Numbered from the stretch's first letter, positions 24,705 through 33,760 are shown. The stretch: 64,000 nt of DNA from Culturomica massiliensis (GCF_900091655.1 NZ_LT594621.1:2872532-2936531), one strand, 5' to 3'. Notes: generated from the letters alone by a model not told the origin. A program made the numbers and translations.

Positions 24705-26678
24705 TTATTTAAATTCCGCCGGGAAATAAACCCCTGCCGGGAAACGGAAGTAACCGGCATAGGTCGCTTTCAGAGGTTCTGCAGCATTGAAATTCCACAC
24801 GCTGACGTGATTGATCTTGTAGTCCTGACCATATCCCTTGATTGTCGCCATATACACTTCTCCGGTTTCCGGATCAACGCCCAAGCTGTTGTAATTCATT
24901 GCAGCATCTGCAATTTTACCCGTTATATTCAATAACTGCTCTGTTGTTCCGGAAGTAAAATCATGCCTGTATATCGTTGTCGACCCGTTTGTAAAATACA
25001 CGTTATCTCCAAAAGCAGCAAAAGCCGGCACGGCACCCCAGCCTGCTCCGATTTTATAACTTCCCAATTCATTGCTTTTCAGAATAGAATAATCGGCCGG
25101 ATCAATCTTCATCATAACGGCCGGATTGGATACTACAGAGACCCATAATTTCCCGTCCGCCGATTTCCGGAGACCCGATATATTGGCATCCATAGTAAGG
25201 GTATGTACGATATCCGTCCGTCCCGGTTCCAATACATGCAAGGATTTACCGGCAGCGGCAAATACCTTATTTCCGGCAACGGCCATCCGGTTTTTAATAA
25301 CTCCTTTTGTACCTTCGATAAACTGAATCGTTTTTGTGGCAAGATTAAAAGAGTACACCCCATTATTATCCCGGATAAAAGCATATCCTCCCGTCACTGC
25401 GATATGGGTCGGCCAACTTAAAGCCGGAGTAAACTCGTCTGCTTCGTAAGCCACCACTTTTTCCATCGTTTTCGCATCGGCAACGACAAACATTCCGACT
25501 CCACCGTTTCTGCTGCCGTTTTGCGTAATGATATAAATTTTGCCGTCATTGATAAACAGGTCCTGTGCTACATTTCCCATATGTTCACCGTTAGCCCGGT
25601 AATAAATATCAGGGGTCATTACTCCATCCGGAGAAATATGACAAAGGGTTCCGGTTTCATTCGACATATTGCCTTCCATCAACACTAAAGCACCTTTGGT
25701 ATAATCGACTACAGCCGGAGTCAAGGTCGTCAGGTCAAGCGTTTTCGTATAACGTTTTCCGGCAAGTAAATCGGCGTTACCGCTAAACGTCTGCACACCT
25801 CCTGTCGTTCCGACAGTAATCGTCGCCGGCGAAGCCGTGAAATTCGTTGGAGCGATCATCATATATACGGTTGTTGAAGCTCCGACAGCCAACGTTACAG
25901 GTTCTTTCACCGACAGTTGTACGACAGTCCGCTTCACCCCGTCGATCATATTACCGGAAGCATCTATCGTCTTCCCTGCCGTCAGGGTGGAAGTGATAAT
26001 GTCAAATGTATAGTCACCGGCAATCGTCTGTCCGTTTCCGTCCAATTTTACCGTTTCCAACGCTATCGGAGCTGCCGTCGAATTGGTGACTGTAAATTCC
26101 AATAATACAAAAGCATGGCGAAAAGAAAAATCCAGTGTCTGATCGATATAGGTACCGACAGTTCCTCCGTCCAAGCTCAAAGAAGCATACATAAAATCGG
26201 TCACCCCGATATGAGCCGAGCTATTGGCAGCCTCCTGTACCTGATTATTGGAAAGGGTTGCCGGGAGACGGGTCAGGACTGCCGTTGCATCGGCACCTTC
26301 TCGATAGGGATAGTAAGCATAAAAACGATGTACACCCGAAGCTCCCCATTTGTATTTTCCCGTATAAGTAACGTTATCGGCTACGGTAAAAGTTGCAGAA
26401 ACATTATTTTCACCCGATGCCAGTGTATATTTGATATTCGTTACATTACGGTCGGCATCGTTCGTCTCAGCCAGAGCCTTATCGGAAAAAAGTGCGATCG
26501 CATCGCTGCTGTTCCATAAAATACTGTAATCGTCGCCGATCGATGTGCGGGTAGACTCTCCGCTCTTTCCCGTTACTTTAAGTCCTTCATTCGGCTGCAC
26601 CGAAATTCCGTGTTCATCCTCCTGACAAGCTCCGAACAAGCAGGCAAAGAACACGAATAATAACATTCCTTTTTTCAT
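24705..26678 (-). CDS. Surface lipoprotein: fimbrillin-like N-domain fused to BtuG-like (DUF5074) beta-propeller
   Basis: A 657-residue lipoprotein. The signal MKKGMLLFVFFACLFGAC has its lipobox Cys at 18, followed by acidic residues (QEDE), as in the Bacteroidetes surface-export signal. Residues about 30-315 form a fimbrillin-like domain (TRTSIGDDYSILW, DAIALFSDKA, HRFYAYYPYR, FRHAFVLLEF). Residues about 325-657 form propeller blades related to BtuG (LVLMEGNMSNETG, MGNVAQDLFINDGKIYI, SLGVDPETGEVYMATIKGYG). The N-domain is clearly paralogous to that of the next lipoprotein gene upstream. Context in a B12-riboswitch operon suggests corrinoid capture on a pilus-like scaffold, which is inference. 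Confidence 0.8.
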   Translation of the reverse strand: MKKGMLLFVFFACLFGACQEDEHGISVQPNEGLKVTGKSGESTRTSIGDDYSILWNSSDAIALFSDKALAETNDADRNVTNIKYTLASGENNVSATFTVADNVTYTGKYKWGASGVHRFYAYYPYREGADATAVLTRLPATLSNNQVQEAANSSAHIGVTDFMYASLSLDGGTVGTYIDQTLDFSFRHAFVLLEFTVTNSTAAPIALETVKLDGNGQTIAGDYTFDIITSTLTAGKTIDASGNMIDGVKRTVVQLSVKEPVTLAVGASTTVYMMIAPTNFTASPATITVGTTGGVQTFSGNADLLAGKRYTKTLDLTTLTPAVVDYTKGALVLMEGNMSNETGTLCHISPDGVMTPDIYYRANGEHMGNVAQDLFINDGKIYIITQNGSRNGGVGMFVVADAKTMEKVVAYEADEFTPALSWPTHIAVTGGYAFIRDNNGVYSFNLATKTIQFIEGTKGVIKNRMAVAGNKVFAAAGKSLHVLEPGRTDIVHTLTMDANISGLRKSADGKLWVSVVSNPAVMMKIDPADYSILKSNELGSYKIGAGWGAVPAFAAFGDNVYFTNGSTTIYRHDFTSGTTEQLLNITGKIADAAMNYNSLGVDPETGEVYMATIKGYGQDYKINHVSVWNFNAAEPLKATYAGYFRFPAGVYFPAEFK

Positions 26679-26717
26679 TTTTTATCTTGTATTTTTATTA
26701 ATAATCAACTTCGTTTA

Positions 26718-26837
26718 TTACCAGTTGCCTCCGTTATCCCAGGGATAGGATGAAGAAGCGAATCCTTTTTCCACTTCAATTTCAATGATTTCAACCACAG
26801 GCGGCTGATAACTTCTAATTTTTTGTTTTTCCATCAT
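26718..26837 (-). CDS. Small acidic peptide 2 (RiPP-precursor-like, 39 aa)
   Basis: Reads MMEKQKIRSYQPPVVEII, then EIEVEKG and the C-terminal FASSSYPWDNGGNW. It starts ATGATG at 26837/26834. Its last 24 residues are identical to those of peptide 1 (28651-28761), and the DNA there differs only at a few silent positions, so the protein sequence is under selection. No signal peptide. The acidic Ile/Val/Glu stretch followed by Gly and an aromatic, Asn/Gly-rich tail looks like a leader and core. It is immediately upstream of the fimbrillin-BtuG-like lipoprotein gene, and a PqqD gene follows downstream. Function unknown; a RiPP precursor or a structural tag are the two obvious options. Confidence 0.75.
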   Translation of the reverse strand: MMEKQKIRSYQPPVVEIIEIEVEKGFASSSYPWDNGGNW

Positions 26838-26912
26838 TATGTATTTAAAAGTTTGTGTTCCATCTTTCTATTCGACTTTACAGACGTTTTTCATTTCAAA
26901 TTATTAAATTGT

Positions 26913-28622
26913 TTATTTCCGGATTGCAATGTCGTCCATACAGAAATATGCCGGAGTATTCATTCCATAGGTCCCGGTATCGGAGCTCGATAAAGTAAAT
27001 GTCAATTTATTTACAGCTCCGAGCGATGTTAAATCGAGTTTCGTCCATTGCTGTATAATATCGGACTTCCCGTTCCGGTAATCTGCCAAATAAAAATCGA
27101 CTGTACCGATTTGTCCTCCGTCTTTGTTATATCCGGTTACGGTCAGCTTAAACCAATCTCCATCTGCAAATTTTTTCGCAAAGCTATCTCCGTTCAGCAT
27201 GGAAAGCACGGCATAGGTAGAGTTGGTTACATACAAATGGTCAACGGTCTTTTCCGTCGCTGTCGGAAAAGTAATTGCCGAAGTATAATCGGGTCCCATA
27301 ATATTTTCAGCACAATAGACAATGGCAAACCTTTCTGATCCGTTCCGTCCGCCCAGTGATGTCAAAGGGTCCTTATAATAAACACTGTACTGATTCGACA
27401 CTCCGGCAACCGTCATATCACAATTTCCGGAATAAGCCACTCCGCACCAGAAAGCAGAAGGACCTCCCATCGCTGCCGTATAAGGATAAGCTGTAAACGT
27501 CGCACCGTAACGGGTATGGGTATAAATATCACAAATACCGTAAGCATCCGTCGTTCCGGTGGATGTTCCGTAAGAAACGCCATTGTCTTCCAATACAATA
27601 TCCTCGAAATCAATTACATCATACGTCATTGCAGGAGTCAACGCATTAACGTCCAAATTCTTCGTATAACGTTTCCCAGCCTGAAAATTCGCATTTCCGG
27701 TAAATTCCTGGTCTCCGGCAGAAGTTTTTACCGTGATACGGGCTGCCGCGGATGAAAAATCAACAGGGGCAATCAACAGGTAGACTTTGGTGGAAGCTCC
27801 GGCTGCCAGCTCGACTCCCCCCGCAACAGTAAGTCCGACGACATGGCTCTTACCTCCTTCGATCTGAGTTCCGGATGCATCCGCCGTTTTCCCCGAAGTA
27901 AGGACCGAGGTTTTCAGGTCGAAAGTATAATCTCCGGCAACCGCTACGGTTCCTCCGTCCAAAGTCAACCCTTCCAGTACCAACGTTCCGGTAGTAGAAT
28001 TGGTAATGTGGAATTCCAATAATGAGAAAACATGTCTGAAAACAAAATTCAGAGTTTTCCCGATGTATTCTCCTTTCGTTCCGGATTCCAACGCTAAAGA
28101 GGCATACATAAAATCCAACTTGCCGATATGATCCGAATTATTTGCGCCTGCCTGAATCTGGGCATTGGGTAAATTAACCGGTATATACTGAAGTTTGGTA
28201 TTAGCACCTGCAGCATCCCGATACGGGTAACAGGCATAAAAATAGTGTGTCCCGGGATCTCCCCAGACGTATTTTCCGGTAAAGGTCAGACGATTGTCCG
28301 AGGCAACTCCGAAGGTTCCGGAAGTTCTGTCCGCCCCCTCCGTCAACACATATTTAATGTTGGTTACACTTTGGTTTTTAAAAAACGGACCGTCGGCCGA
28401 TATTCCCCATTCTGCCTGAGCCTTATCGGAAAAAAGAGCGATAGCATCGCCGGCACTCCATAAAATGCTATAGTGATCTCCTATCGAAGTCCGAACCGGA
28501 GAAGCATTACTCCCTGTCACTTTCAAACCCTCATCCGGCCTGAATGAAAGGGCGTGTTCCTCCTCCTGACACCCCCAAAGCAGACAGGAGAATAACACCG
28601 ATAATAACAACCATTTTTTCAT
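26913..28622 (-). CDS. Surface lipoprotein: fimbrillin-like N-domain fused to DUF4465 domain
   Basis: A 569-residue lipoprotein with signal MKKWLLLSVLFSCLLWGC (lipobox Cys18) and an acidic QEEE after it, pointing to surface exposure. Residues about 30-330 are fimbrillin-like (VRTSIGDHYSILW, DAIALFSDKAQAEW, HYFYACYPYR, FRHVFSLLEF). The C-terminal about 230 residues resemble DUF4465: DVIDFEDIVLEDNG, FWCGVAYSGNCDMTV, NQYSVYYK and a final CMDDIAIRK. DUF4465 proteins are found in corrinoid-uptake loci of gut Bacteroides, which fits the riboswitch upstream. The N-domain duplicates that of the 657-residue protein. Direct B12 binding is inferred, not shown. Confidence 0.8.
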   Translation of the reverse strand: MKKWLLLSVLFSCLLWGCQEEEHALSFRPDEGLKVTGSNASPVRTSIGDHYSILWSAGDAIALFSDKAQAEWGISADGPFFKNQSVTNIKYVLTEGADRTSGTFGVASDNRLTFTGKYVWGDPGTHYFYACYPYRDAAGANTKLQYIPVNLPNAQIQAGANNSDHIGKLDFMYASLALESGTKGEYIGKTLNFVFRHVFSLLEFHITNSTTGTLVLEGLTLDGGTVAVAGDYTFDLKTSVLTSGKTADASGTQIEGGKSHVVGLTVAGGVELAAGASTKVYLLIAPVDFSSAAARITVKTSAGDQEFTGNANFQAGKRYTKNLDVNALTPAMTYDVIDFEDIVLEDNGVSYGTSTGTTDAYGICDIYTHTRYGATFTAYPYTAAMGGPSAFWCGVAYSGNCDMTVAGVSNQYSVYYKDPLTSLGGRNGSERFAIVYCAENIMGPDYTSAITFPTATEKTVDHLYVTNSTYAVLSMLNGDSFAKKFADGDWFKLTVTGYNKDGGQIGTVDFYLADYRNGKSDIIQQWTKLDLTSLGAVNKLTFTLSSSDTGTYGMNTPAYFCMDDIAIRK

Positions 28623-28650
28623 TATTTCTGTTTTTATCTTCTATTTACCG

Positions 28651-28761
28651 TTACCAGTTGCCTCCGTTATCCCAGGGATAGGATGAAGAAGCAAATCCTT
28701 TTTCCACTTCGATTTCAATAATTTCGATCACCGGGGATTGATAATTTTCAATTTTTTCCAT
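28651..28761 (-). CDS. Small acidic peptide 1 (RiPP-precursor-like, 36 aa)
   Basis: Reads MEKIENYQSPVIEII, then EIEVEKG and FASSSYPWDNGGNW. The ATG at 28761 is chosen because the protein from here aligns with peptide 2 end to end; a longer frame to 28833 would run into the upstream lipoprotein gene. It sits 29 bp before the fimbrillin-DUF4465 lipoprotein gene, the same order as peptide 2 and its lipoprotein. There is no signal peptide or cysteine. The conserved Ser-Ser-Ser-Tyr and C-terminal Trp could be modified by the HprK-like or nucleotidyltransferase proteins downstream, but this is a hypothesis. Confidence 0.75.
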   Translation of the reverse strand: MEKIENYQSPVIEIIEIEVEKGFASSSYPWDNGGNW

Positions 28762-28789
28762 AGTCTCTGATTTTATAATTAAACATGAA

Positions 28790-30097
28790 TTATTTCCGTG
28801 TATCGATACTGATTCCTTTGACATGTAAATCAACGGCTCCGGCTACTTCTGTAGAACATTCTCCCAGCCAGCCGTTTTCCTGATTGACACCGCAATACAC
28901 TTTTACAAAGTCGATTCCCGGTAATTCCACCGGATTTCCGTCGGCATCCACAGCCCAAGCCAGATCGATAGCCGATTCGTCATCTGTATTGGGATAATTA
29001 TCAGCATAGCCATAACGAAAAGCATACAGGACAAAATAATTACCCGCTCCACTTTCATCCAATCCGTTTTCAGGTAAACGGGTTCCGCTGAAAGTTAATC
29101 TGTCTTCGTTCACCCAAGCAGGGAAATAAGATTGCCGGTGAAACATATTCTTAGCCTTATATCCTGAATTCCCCTGATTGTCTTCCCAATAAATATATTC
29201 GTCGGCAACCTCTTCCGACACAGGGCGGTGGTAGGTGATTTCATAATTACGAATTGTCCGGACATCTTTACCCGCCTCAAGGAAAAAAGGATACCAAGCT
29301 TCGTTCTCTGCTGTCTGATATGCACTTCCGGCAATTTCATACCATTCGTCATCCGGGAGTCCGTTACCGTTTTTATCGTAGGAAACGACGATAATTCCCG
29401 GTTCACAACTTCCGCCGAACGGAGCATCGGGACGGGGATTGGCATTAGAACCGAAGGCATTTCCTAAAATCCGGATATCCCGTTTTCCCTTTACGTTCAC
29501 AACCGTATGGTCAAAACCGAAAACAATATACCCCCCGAATCCGCCCAAACTGACCATCCCTCCGTTCTCTTTTCCAACCAAATACCCTTCAACCTTGGTA
29601 ATTATATCTTCCCGGGTATCTCCTTCGGTATAAGCAGGTAAATCATTGGTAAACTGTCCTACTGCCGGGAGGAAATCATAGATTTTAGCAATATACGGCG
29701 ATGCCTCGGCAATACTTTTCTTTACCGTCACCGAAATGTTTCCCGTCTGACTTTCCTCTCCTTTTGTCGCCGTAACTTTCAATTTATAAGTGCCCGGCAG
29801 TCCTGCTAAAAAAACGGCCTCTCTGGATGTCGCCGCCGTCAGTGAATAAATCTCCGAAGGCGCACTTTCCATACTCCATTGCCAAACAACATCTTCTCCT
29901 TCCGGAGCATTCGTTAAAACAAGACGTGTCAAAACATTGGAAAAGGAGGTAAAGACCGTATCTTTAATTTCTCCCAATTGTTCATCATCATCACCGCCTC
30001 CCGGAGTGCCCGGACCGTTATTATCGTCGCTGCATGCCAAAAACAATGCACAACACAACGAAATCAACATTAAAAATTCAATTGTCTTTTTTTTCAT
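28790..30097 (-). CDS. PKD-like cell-surface lipoprotein of the cobalamin locus
   Basis: A 435-residue lipoprotein. The signal MKKKTIEFLMLISLCCALFLAC is followed by SDDNNG and a flexible Gly/Pro/Asp linker. An Ig/PKD-like domain (residues about 45-130, VVWQWSMESAPSEIY) comes first. A larger domain follows with YDKNGNGLPDDEWYEIAGSAY, EITYHRP and YIYWEDNQGNSGY, a signature often seen in cell-surface proteins beside btuB/btuG genes in Bacteroidetes. It lies between btuG and peptide 1 in the riboswitch operon. It could help bind corrinoids or build the surface complex; no direct evidence is in the sequence. Confidence 0.78.
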   Translation of the reverse strand: MKKKTIEFLMLISLCCALFLACSDDNNGPGTPGGGDDDEQLGEIKDTVFTSFSNVLTRLVLTNAPEGEDVVWQWSMESAPSEIYSLTAATSREAVFLAGLPGTYKLKVTATKGEESQTGNISVTVKKSIAEASPYIAKIYDFLPAVGQFTNDLPAYTEGDTREDIITKVEGYLVGKENGGMVSLGGFGGYIVFGFDHTVVNVKGKRDIRILGNAFGSNANPRPDAPFGGSCEPGIIVVSYDKNGNGLPDDEWYEIAGSAYQTAENEAWYPFFLEAGKDVRTIRNYEITYHRPVSEEVADEYIYWEDNQGNSGYKAKNMFHRQSYFPAWVNEDRLTFSGTRLPENGLDESGAGNYFVLYAFRYGYADNYPNTDDESAIDLAWAVDADGNPVELPGIDFVKVYCGVNQENGWLGECSTEVAGAVDLHVKGISIDTRK

Positions 30098-30181
30098 AAT
30101 CTGTTTATTTAAGTTACTTTGTTATTAACCACATATTTCAAAACCCACAAAAAACGGGATATAATGCAATTACACATAAGC

Positions 30182-31312
30182 TCATTTATACACAAAAGCA
30201 AAATGCCCCGGAATATTCCCGGCTGTCGTCTTCCATTTCAATTTACCTTCCGGCGTAAAACAATAGATATATCCCGTTACAACATAATTCTGGGCATCTG
30301 TAATAAAAATTTCCTTTGTTTCCGGATTGACAGCAATTCCGTAAGGAATCAATATTTTCTTATCCGTACCGTCGGTAATTATTTTGTCGGATACGACTTG
30401 TTGCGTCCGGGTATCCAGTATGCCATACGTCACCGTATTCTGTCCCGTATGATGACTGTATGCGACACTGTAGAAATAGAGAGAATCACCGACCATACAC
30501 ATCTCGCTAACCGGTATATTCAAATCGGCCACCACCTGATCCGTAATCGTATTGATGACAAATAAATCCGGAGCGACATCGTAATAATCCCCCCGGGAGG
30601 ATACATAAATATACCCCCGTTTATCCAATTGCATCCGGTGCAGGTTTATCGCTACATCTATATCCTTGATTTTCCGGAAGGTTTTTAAATCCACCACCGA
30701 CACCCGGCGGTCATAATCGGGAACCCGATATCCCCCGGAATTCGCCACATACAATTTCCCGTTATGAATAACTATTTCTTCCGGCTGATAGCCAACCGTC
30801 ACTTTACGCGTCAGTTTTAATGTCGCCGTATCTATTTCTGCCACAAAACCGATTTCTGCATTGGGATCGATTGCTACCTTCCCCGCATACGAACTGACAT
30901 AAGCCTTCCCCTCATGAAAAGCCATATACCGGCAATTAGGCACCTGTATGGTATCGATATGCCGGGTCGTTTCCACATCGAACACCTCGATAAAATTAGA
31001 ACAGTTGATAACGGCATAAGCTTTCGACCCGTATATTTTAATATCGTTGCCGACATCCCCTAATTCTTTAACGATCTGCGGATTGCGTTCCGAATACAAA
31101 TCACGGGTATATATGCCGGTCGTATAATCGAAATAATCCAGAGAAGCCCGGTTCATCCCCATATTCCCTTCATTGAGTAAATAAAAACCCTTAATCCGGG
31201 TATTTGCCAAGGGGTAAGAAACCGTTTCGGAGTCCGAAAGAAAAATAATCTCATCTTTCCGGCAAGCCCAAAAAGACACTAACAGCAGGGACAAGTATAT
31301 AATCTTTTTCAT
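30182..31312 (-). CDS. btuG: BtuG-like surface cobalamin-binding lipoprotein (seven-bladed propeller)
   Basis: A 376-residue lipoprotein (MKKIIYLSLLLVSFWAC, Cys17). It resembles the Bacteroides BtuG family over its full length: FYLLNEGNMGMNRASLDYFDY, KELGDVGNDIKIYGSKAYAV, VPNCRYMAF, VGYQPEEIVIHNGKLYVANSGG, SSRGDYYDV and the end IPGHFAFVYK. BtuG proteins sit on the cell surface, bind cobalamin very tightly and hand it to BtuB. The ATG overlaps the btuB stop (TGATG), so the two are translationally coupled, as expected for partners. The upstream B12 riboswitch supports the assignment. Confidence 0.88.
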   Translation of the reverse strand: MKKIIYLSLLLVSFWACRKDEIIFLSDSETVSYPLANTRIKGFYLLNEGNMGMNRASLDYFDYTTGIYTRDLYSERNPQIVKELGDVGNDIKIYGSKAYAVINCSNFIEVFDVETTRHIDTIQVPNCRYMAFHEGKAYVSSYAGKVAIDPNAEIGFVAEIDTATLKLTRKVTVGYQPEEIVIHNGKLYVANSGGYRVPDYDRRVSVVDLKTFRKIKDIDVAINLHRMQLDKRGYIYVSSRGDYYDVAPDLFVINTITDQVVADLNIPVSEMCMVGDSLYFYSVAYSHHTGQNTVTYGILDTRTQQVVSDKIITDGTDKKILIPYGIAVNPETKEIFITDAQNYVVTGYIYCFTPEGKLKWKTTAGNIPGHFAFVYK

Positions 31313-33351
31313 CAGAAGCTAAGAGTTAAAATAAAACGGAAATTTCGTCCGGGCATCGGATAGTTCAGTACGACATCATAATATTGATTCAGTAAATTAT
31401 TGGCTTCAGCTGATAATTTCAGAGTATAGTCCCGGTAACGGAAAGTTTTTTGCAATGAAGCATCGTGTGTATACCACGGTTCGATACGGTTGCGTTCAAT
31501 ATTATTCACCGCTCCGTTATAACGTTCCCCGACATAGATAAAACTGTAATTCACTGCCCACGTTTTATAGGTCAACCCACCGATAACCGATCCGCTATGC
31601 CAGGGAGTATAAGGAATCTGATCCCCATACGAACTAAGCTTGAAACCGTTGATTTTGGTAAAATCCCGGGCTTTCGACCAGGAATAAGTCAGGTTTGTAT
31701 TCAGTTTTACTTTCCCGATCGCCGCCTGAACAGCAACCGTCGCATCTATCCCTTTGCTCTCCACCCTTCCCATGTTCGTCATCATCCACCGGAAACTGCT
31801 TCCGGTAGGCGTTGCAATAATTTTATCGGTAATCGCGGCATAATAAGCATCTGCCTGAGCCGTCAAAAGCGTGATAAAAGAGGCCTTAAACTCCTTTTTA
31901 TAACTGACACCGAAGTTATACTGACTGGCATACTCCGGTTTTAATTTACTATAACCGATCTGGGTATAATACAAATCATTAAAGGTAGGCATACGAAAAA
32001 TCCGTTTATAGAAGAAACGTAAGGTCAGATCCGTTTGTCTGAAAGGTGTATATCCGACAAATAGGGCCGGCGCCAACTCGTGTTTATCAGGGGATTTTGT
32101 ATTGTATCTTACTTTTTCAAAAACCAATGTCCCCAACAAACTGGCTTGCATTTTCAATCGTCCGAAATCCACAGCCGTCGCCAAAGCTCCCCAGGCCGAA
32201 TAACGTTCGGGGAAAGTAAAAAGAGTACCTACCCCCCGCATATCCGCATTCAGTTTATTGTATTGCCAATCGACGGCAAGCGATACCTCCCAGTTCGGCC
32301 GGATGGCATAGGAATGAGCCGTAGAAAAATACCAGTCCTGCTGATAATACCGGTTATCGTATTGCATTTTTTTGGTAACATAGTCTTCCATAAAAAGCAC
32401 CGTATCACGGGACAGATAATGAGTATAATCCCAGGCAAATTTTGCACTGAATTGCATTTTGTAGCGGGGAGACAATTCTTTTTTCAAAAAAGCCTGAAAC
32501 ATAAAATTTTTATCTCCCTGCCGTTCTCCGCCCGAAAACACATTCCGTACGATCGCTCCCGGCAGTCCCCTGTCGGACTGGTAGTAGTAAATCTTCGCCT
32601 GCCACACCCCGTCAGACAATGTTCCATATAAACCGCTTTCTATCCGGAATGCATCTATATCGCTGTTTCTCCGTATAGCAGTTGTGTCATAAGCGACCGC
32701 CCCTCCGGGTGTCAACCTTCTGTAACGGAATTTATACCGCCCGTTGGAATGCAGGTATTCACCTCCGGCAGTTATCGACAGACGATCGGAAAATTGATGC
32801 TCGAAACGAAAAGAGGGATTACACAGTTGTATGGAACCTGCCTTATAACGCAAAAGAGCATGCGTATGCTTTCCCTTTTCAAAAACCGGACGTTTTGTTT
32901 TTAAATAAACAGCCGAAGCCGATGCAAAATCCTTGGCAGCCTGACATATTTCACTTTTTTGCCCGTTGTACAAAGCCACCTCTTCCAAGTCGTCCAAAGA
33001 AAAACGACTGAGATCGACAACTCCATTCTGGGCATTCCCGATTTGCAAGCCATCGTAAAAAACGCCTACATGATGAGAACCCATGTTACGCACGTTGATG
33101 GTCTTCAAACCGCCCATGCCACCGTAATCCTTAATTTGAACACCGGCAAAATAACGAAGAGCATCCGCCAGAGAATGAGAATTGAGACGCTGCAACTGCT
33201 CACCTTCCAAACGCTGGGCCGGGATAATCTCTTTGTACTGCCGGGCCACGACAACGGCCTCATCCAGAAGCTGCACACTATCCAACCTGCTTTGTGCCTG
33301 TAAAACAGCTATCATTGCCAACAGGCAAAATATGCACACACACTTTTTCAT
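31312..33351 (-). CDS. btuB: TonB-dependent cobalamin receptor (BtuB-like)
   Basis: About 679 residues from the ATG at 33351, which begins a clear signal peptide (MKKCVCIFCLLAMIAVLQA). A plug domain follows, with SLADALRYFAGVQIKDYGG, INVRNMGSHHVGVFYDG and LSRFSLDDLEEVALYNG. The rest is a 22-strand barrel ending in the aromatic RFILTLSF. It would move corrinoids over the outer membrane using TonB energy. A cobalamin riboswitch (33504-33673) in its 5' UTR and the coupled btuG gene define the substrate better than the barrel sequence does. Confidence 0.9.
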   Translation of the reverse strand: MKKCVCIFCLLAMIAVLQAQSRLDSVQLLDEAVVVARQYKEIIPAQRLEGEQLQRLNSHSLADALRYFAGVQIKDYGGMGGLKTINVRNMGSHHVGVFYDGLQIGNAQNGVVDLSRFSLDDLEEVALYNGQKSEICQAAKDFASASAVYLKTKRPVFEKGKHTHALLRYKAGSIQLCNPSFRFEHQFSDRLSITAGGEYLHSNGRYKFRYRRLTPGGAVAYDTTAIRRNSDIDAFRIESGLYGTLSDGVWQAKIYYYQSDRGLPGAIVRNVFSGGERQGDKNFMFQAFLKKELSPRYKMQFSAKFAWDYTHYLSRDTVLFMEDYVTKKMQYDNRYYQQDWYFSTAHSYAIRPNWEVSLAVDWQYNKLNADMRGVGTLFTFPERYSAWGALATAVDFGRLKMQASLLGTLVFEKVRYNTKSPDKHELAPALFVGYTPFRQTDLTLRFFYKRIFRMPTFNDLYYTQIGYSKLKPEYASQYNFGVSYKKEFKASFITLLTAQADAYYAAITDKIIATPTGSSFRWMMTNMGRVESKGIDATVAVQAAIGKVKLNTNLTYSWSKARDFTKINGFKLSSYGDQIPYTPWHSGSVIGGLTYKTWAVNYSFIYVGERYNGAVNNIERNRIEPWYTHDASLQKTFRYRDYTLKLSAEANNLLNQYYDVVLNYPMPGRNFRFILTLSF

Positions 33352-33503
33352 GTAATAAAATCTGTAAAACCACAAAATTCATACAGATTTCACATCACAC
33401 GGGGAATAACCGAACAAGTAAAAACGTTACACTGAGAGTGTTTTAATAAAGTCAGAATACCGTTACACTTTCTCCCATTCGCCGCAGGAGCAAAATCTAA
33501 ATA

Positions 33504-33673
33504 CGCAAGGCAGGTCTTCTGACTTATTCCGTTTTGACGCCTTCCCAACCTTTAGGTCAGTGGCAAAGTATGTCAAAACATCTTTGGAACTTACAGCAGC
33601 GGGAACTGTTGCCGATTTGCACGGCATTCCCTTTTAATTCCATTCGCGAAAACGAATCGGAAACCATTGCGCA
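33504..33673 (-). promoter_or_regulatory. Cobalamin (AdoCbl-class) riboswitch
   Basis: Minus-strand RNA. The conserved core runs GGGAATGCCGTGCAAATCGG, then CAACAGTTCCCGCTGCTGTAAG (the B12-box region, 33620-33589), GCCACTGACCTAAAGGTTGGGAAGG in two blocks, and AAGTCAGAAGACCTGCC (33530-33510). A P1 helix CGCAA/TTGCG closes it near 33672 and 33504. In this class B12 binding shuts off expression of transport genes. It lies 150 bp upstream of btuB, and the whole downstream set to 21961 could be under its control if read-through occurs. Confidence 0.93.
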
Positions 33674-33674
33674 G

Positions 33675-33706
33675 CAAAAGTATTTTTTCAGAATGACATT
33701 TACAAA
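33675..33706 (-). promoter_or_regulatory. Bacteroides-type promoter of the cobalamin operon
   Basis: On the minus strand TTTG (33706-33703), a 20-nt spacer and TACTTTTG (33682-33675) match the Bacteroidetes consensus (TTTG, 19-21 nt, TAnnTTTG). Transcription would start near 33668, at the P1 stem of the riboswitch, which agrees with the riboswitch position. Confidence 0.82.
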
Positions 33707-33760
33707 TAAAATCAGAAATTTAATTTCATCAATACATATAACATATCGTATACCAATTAA

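Noticed and set aside
33361..33375. A TTG start for BtuB eight codons upstream of the chosen ATG.
   Set aside because: The ATG at 33351 begins directly with a standard signal peptide, and the extension adds WFYRFYY, which does not fit one.
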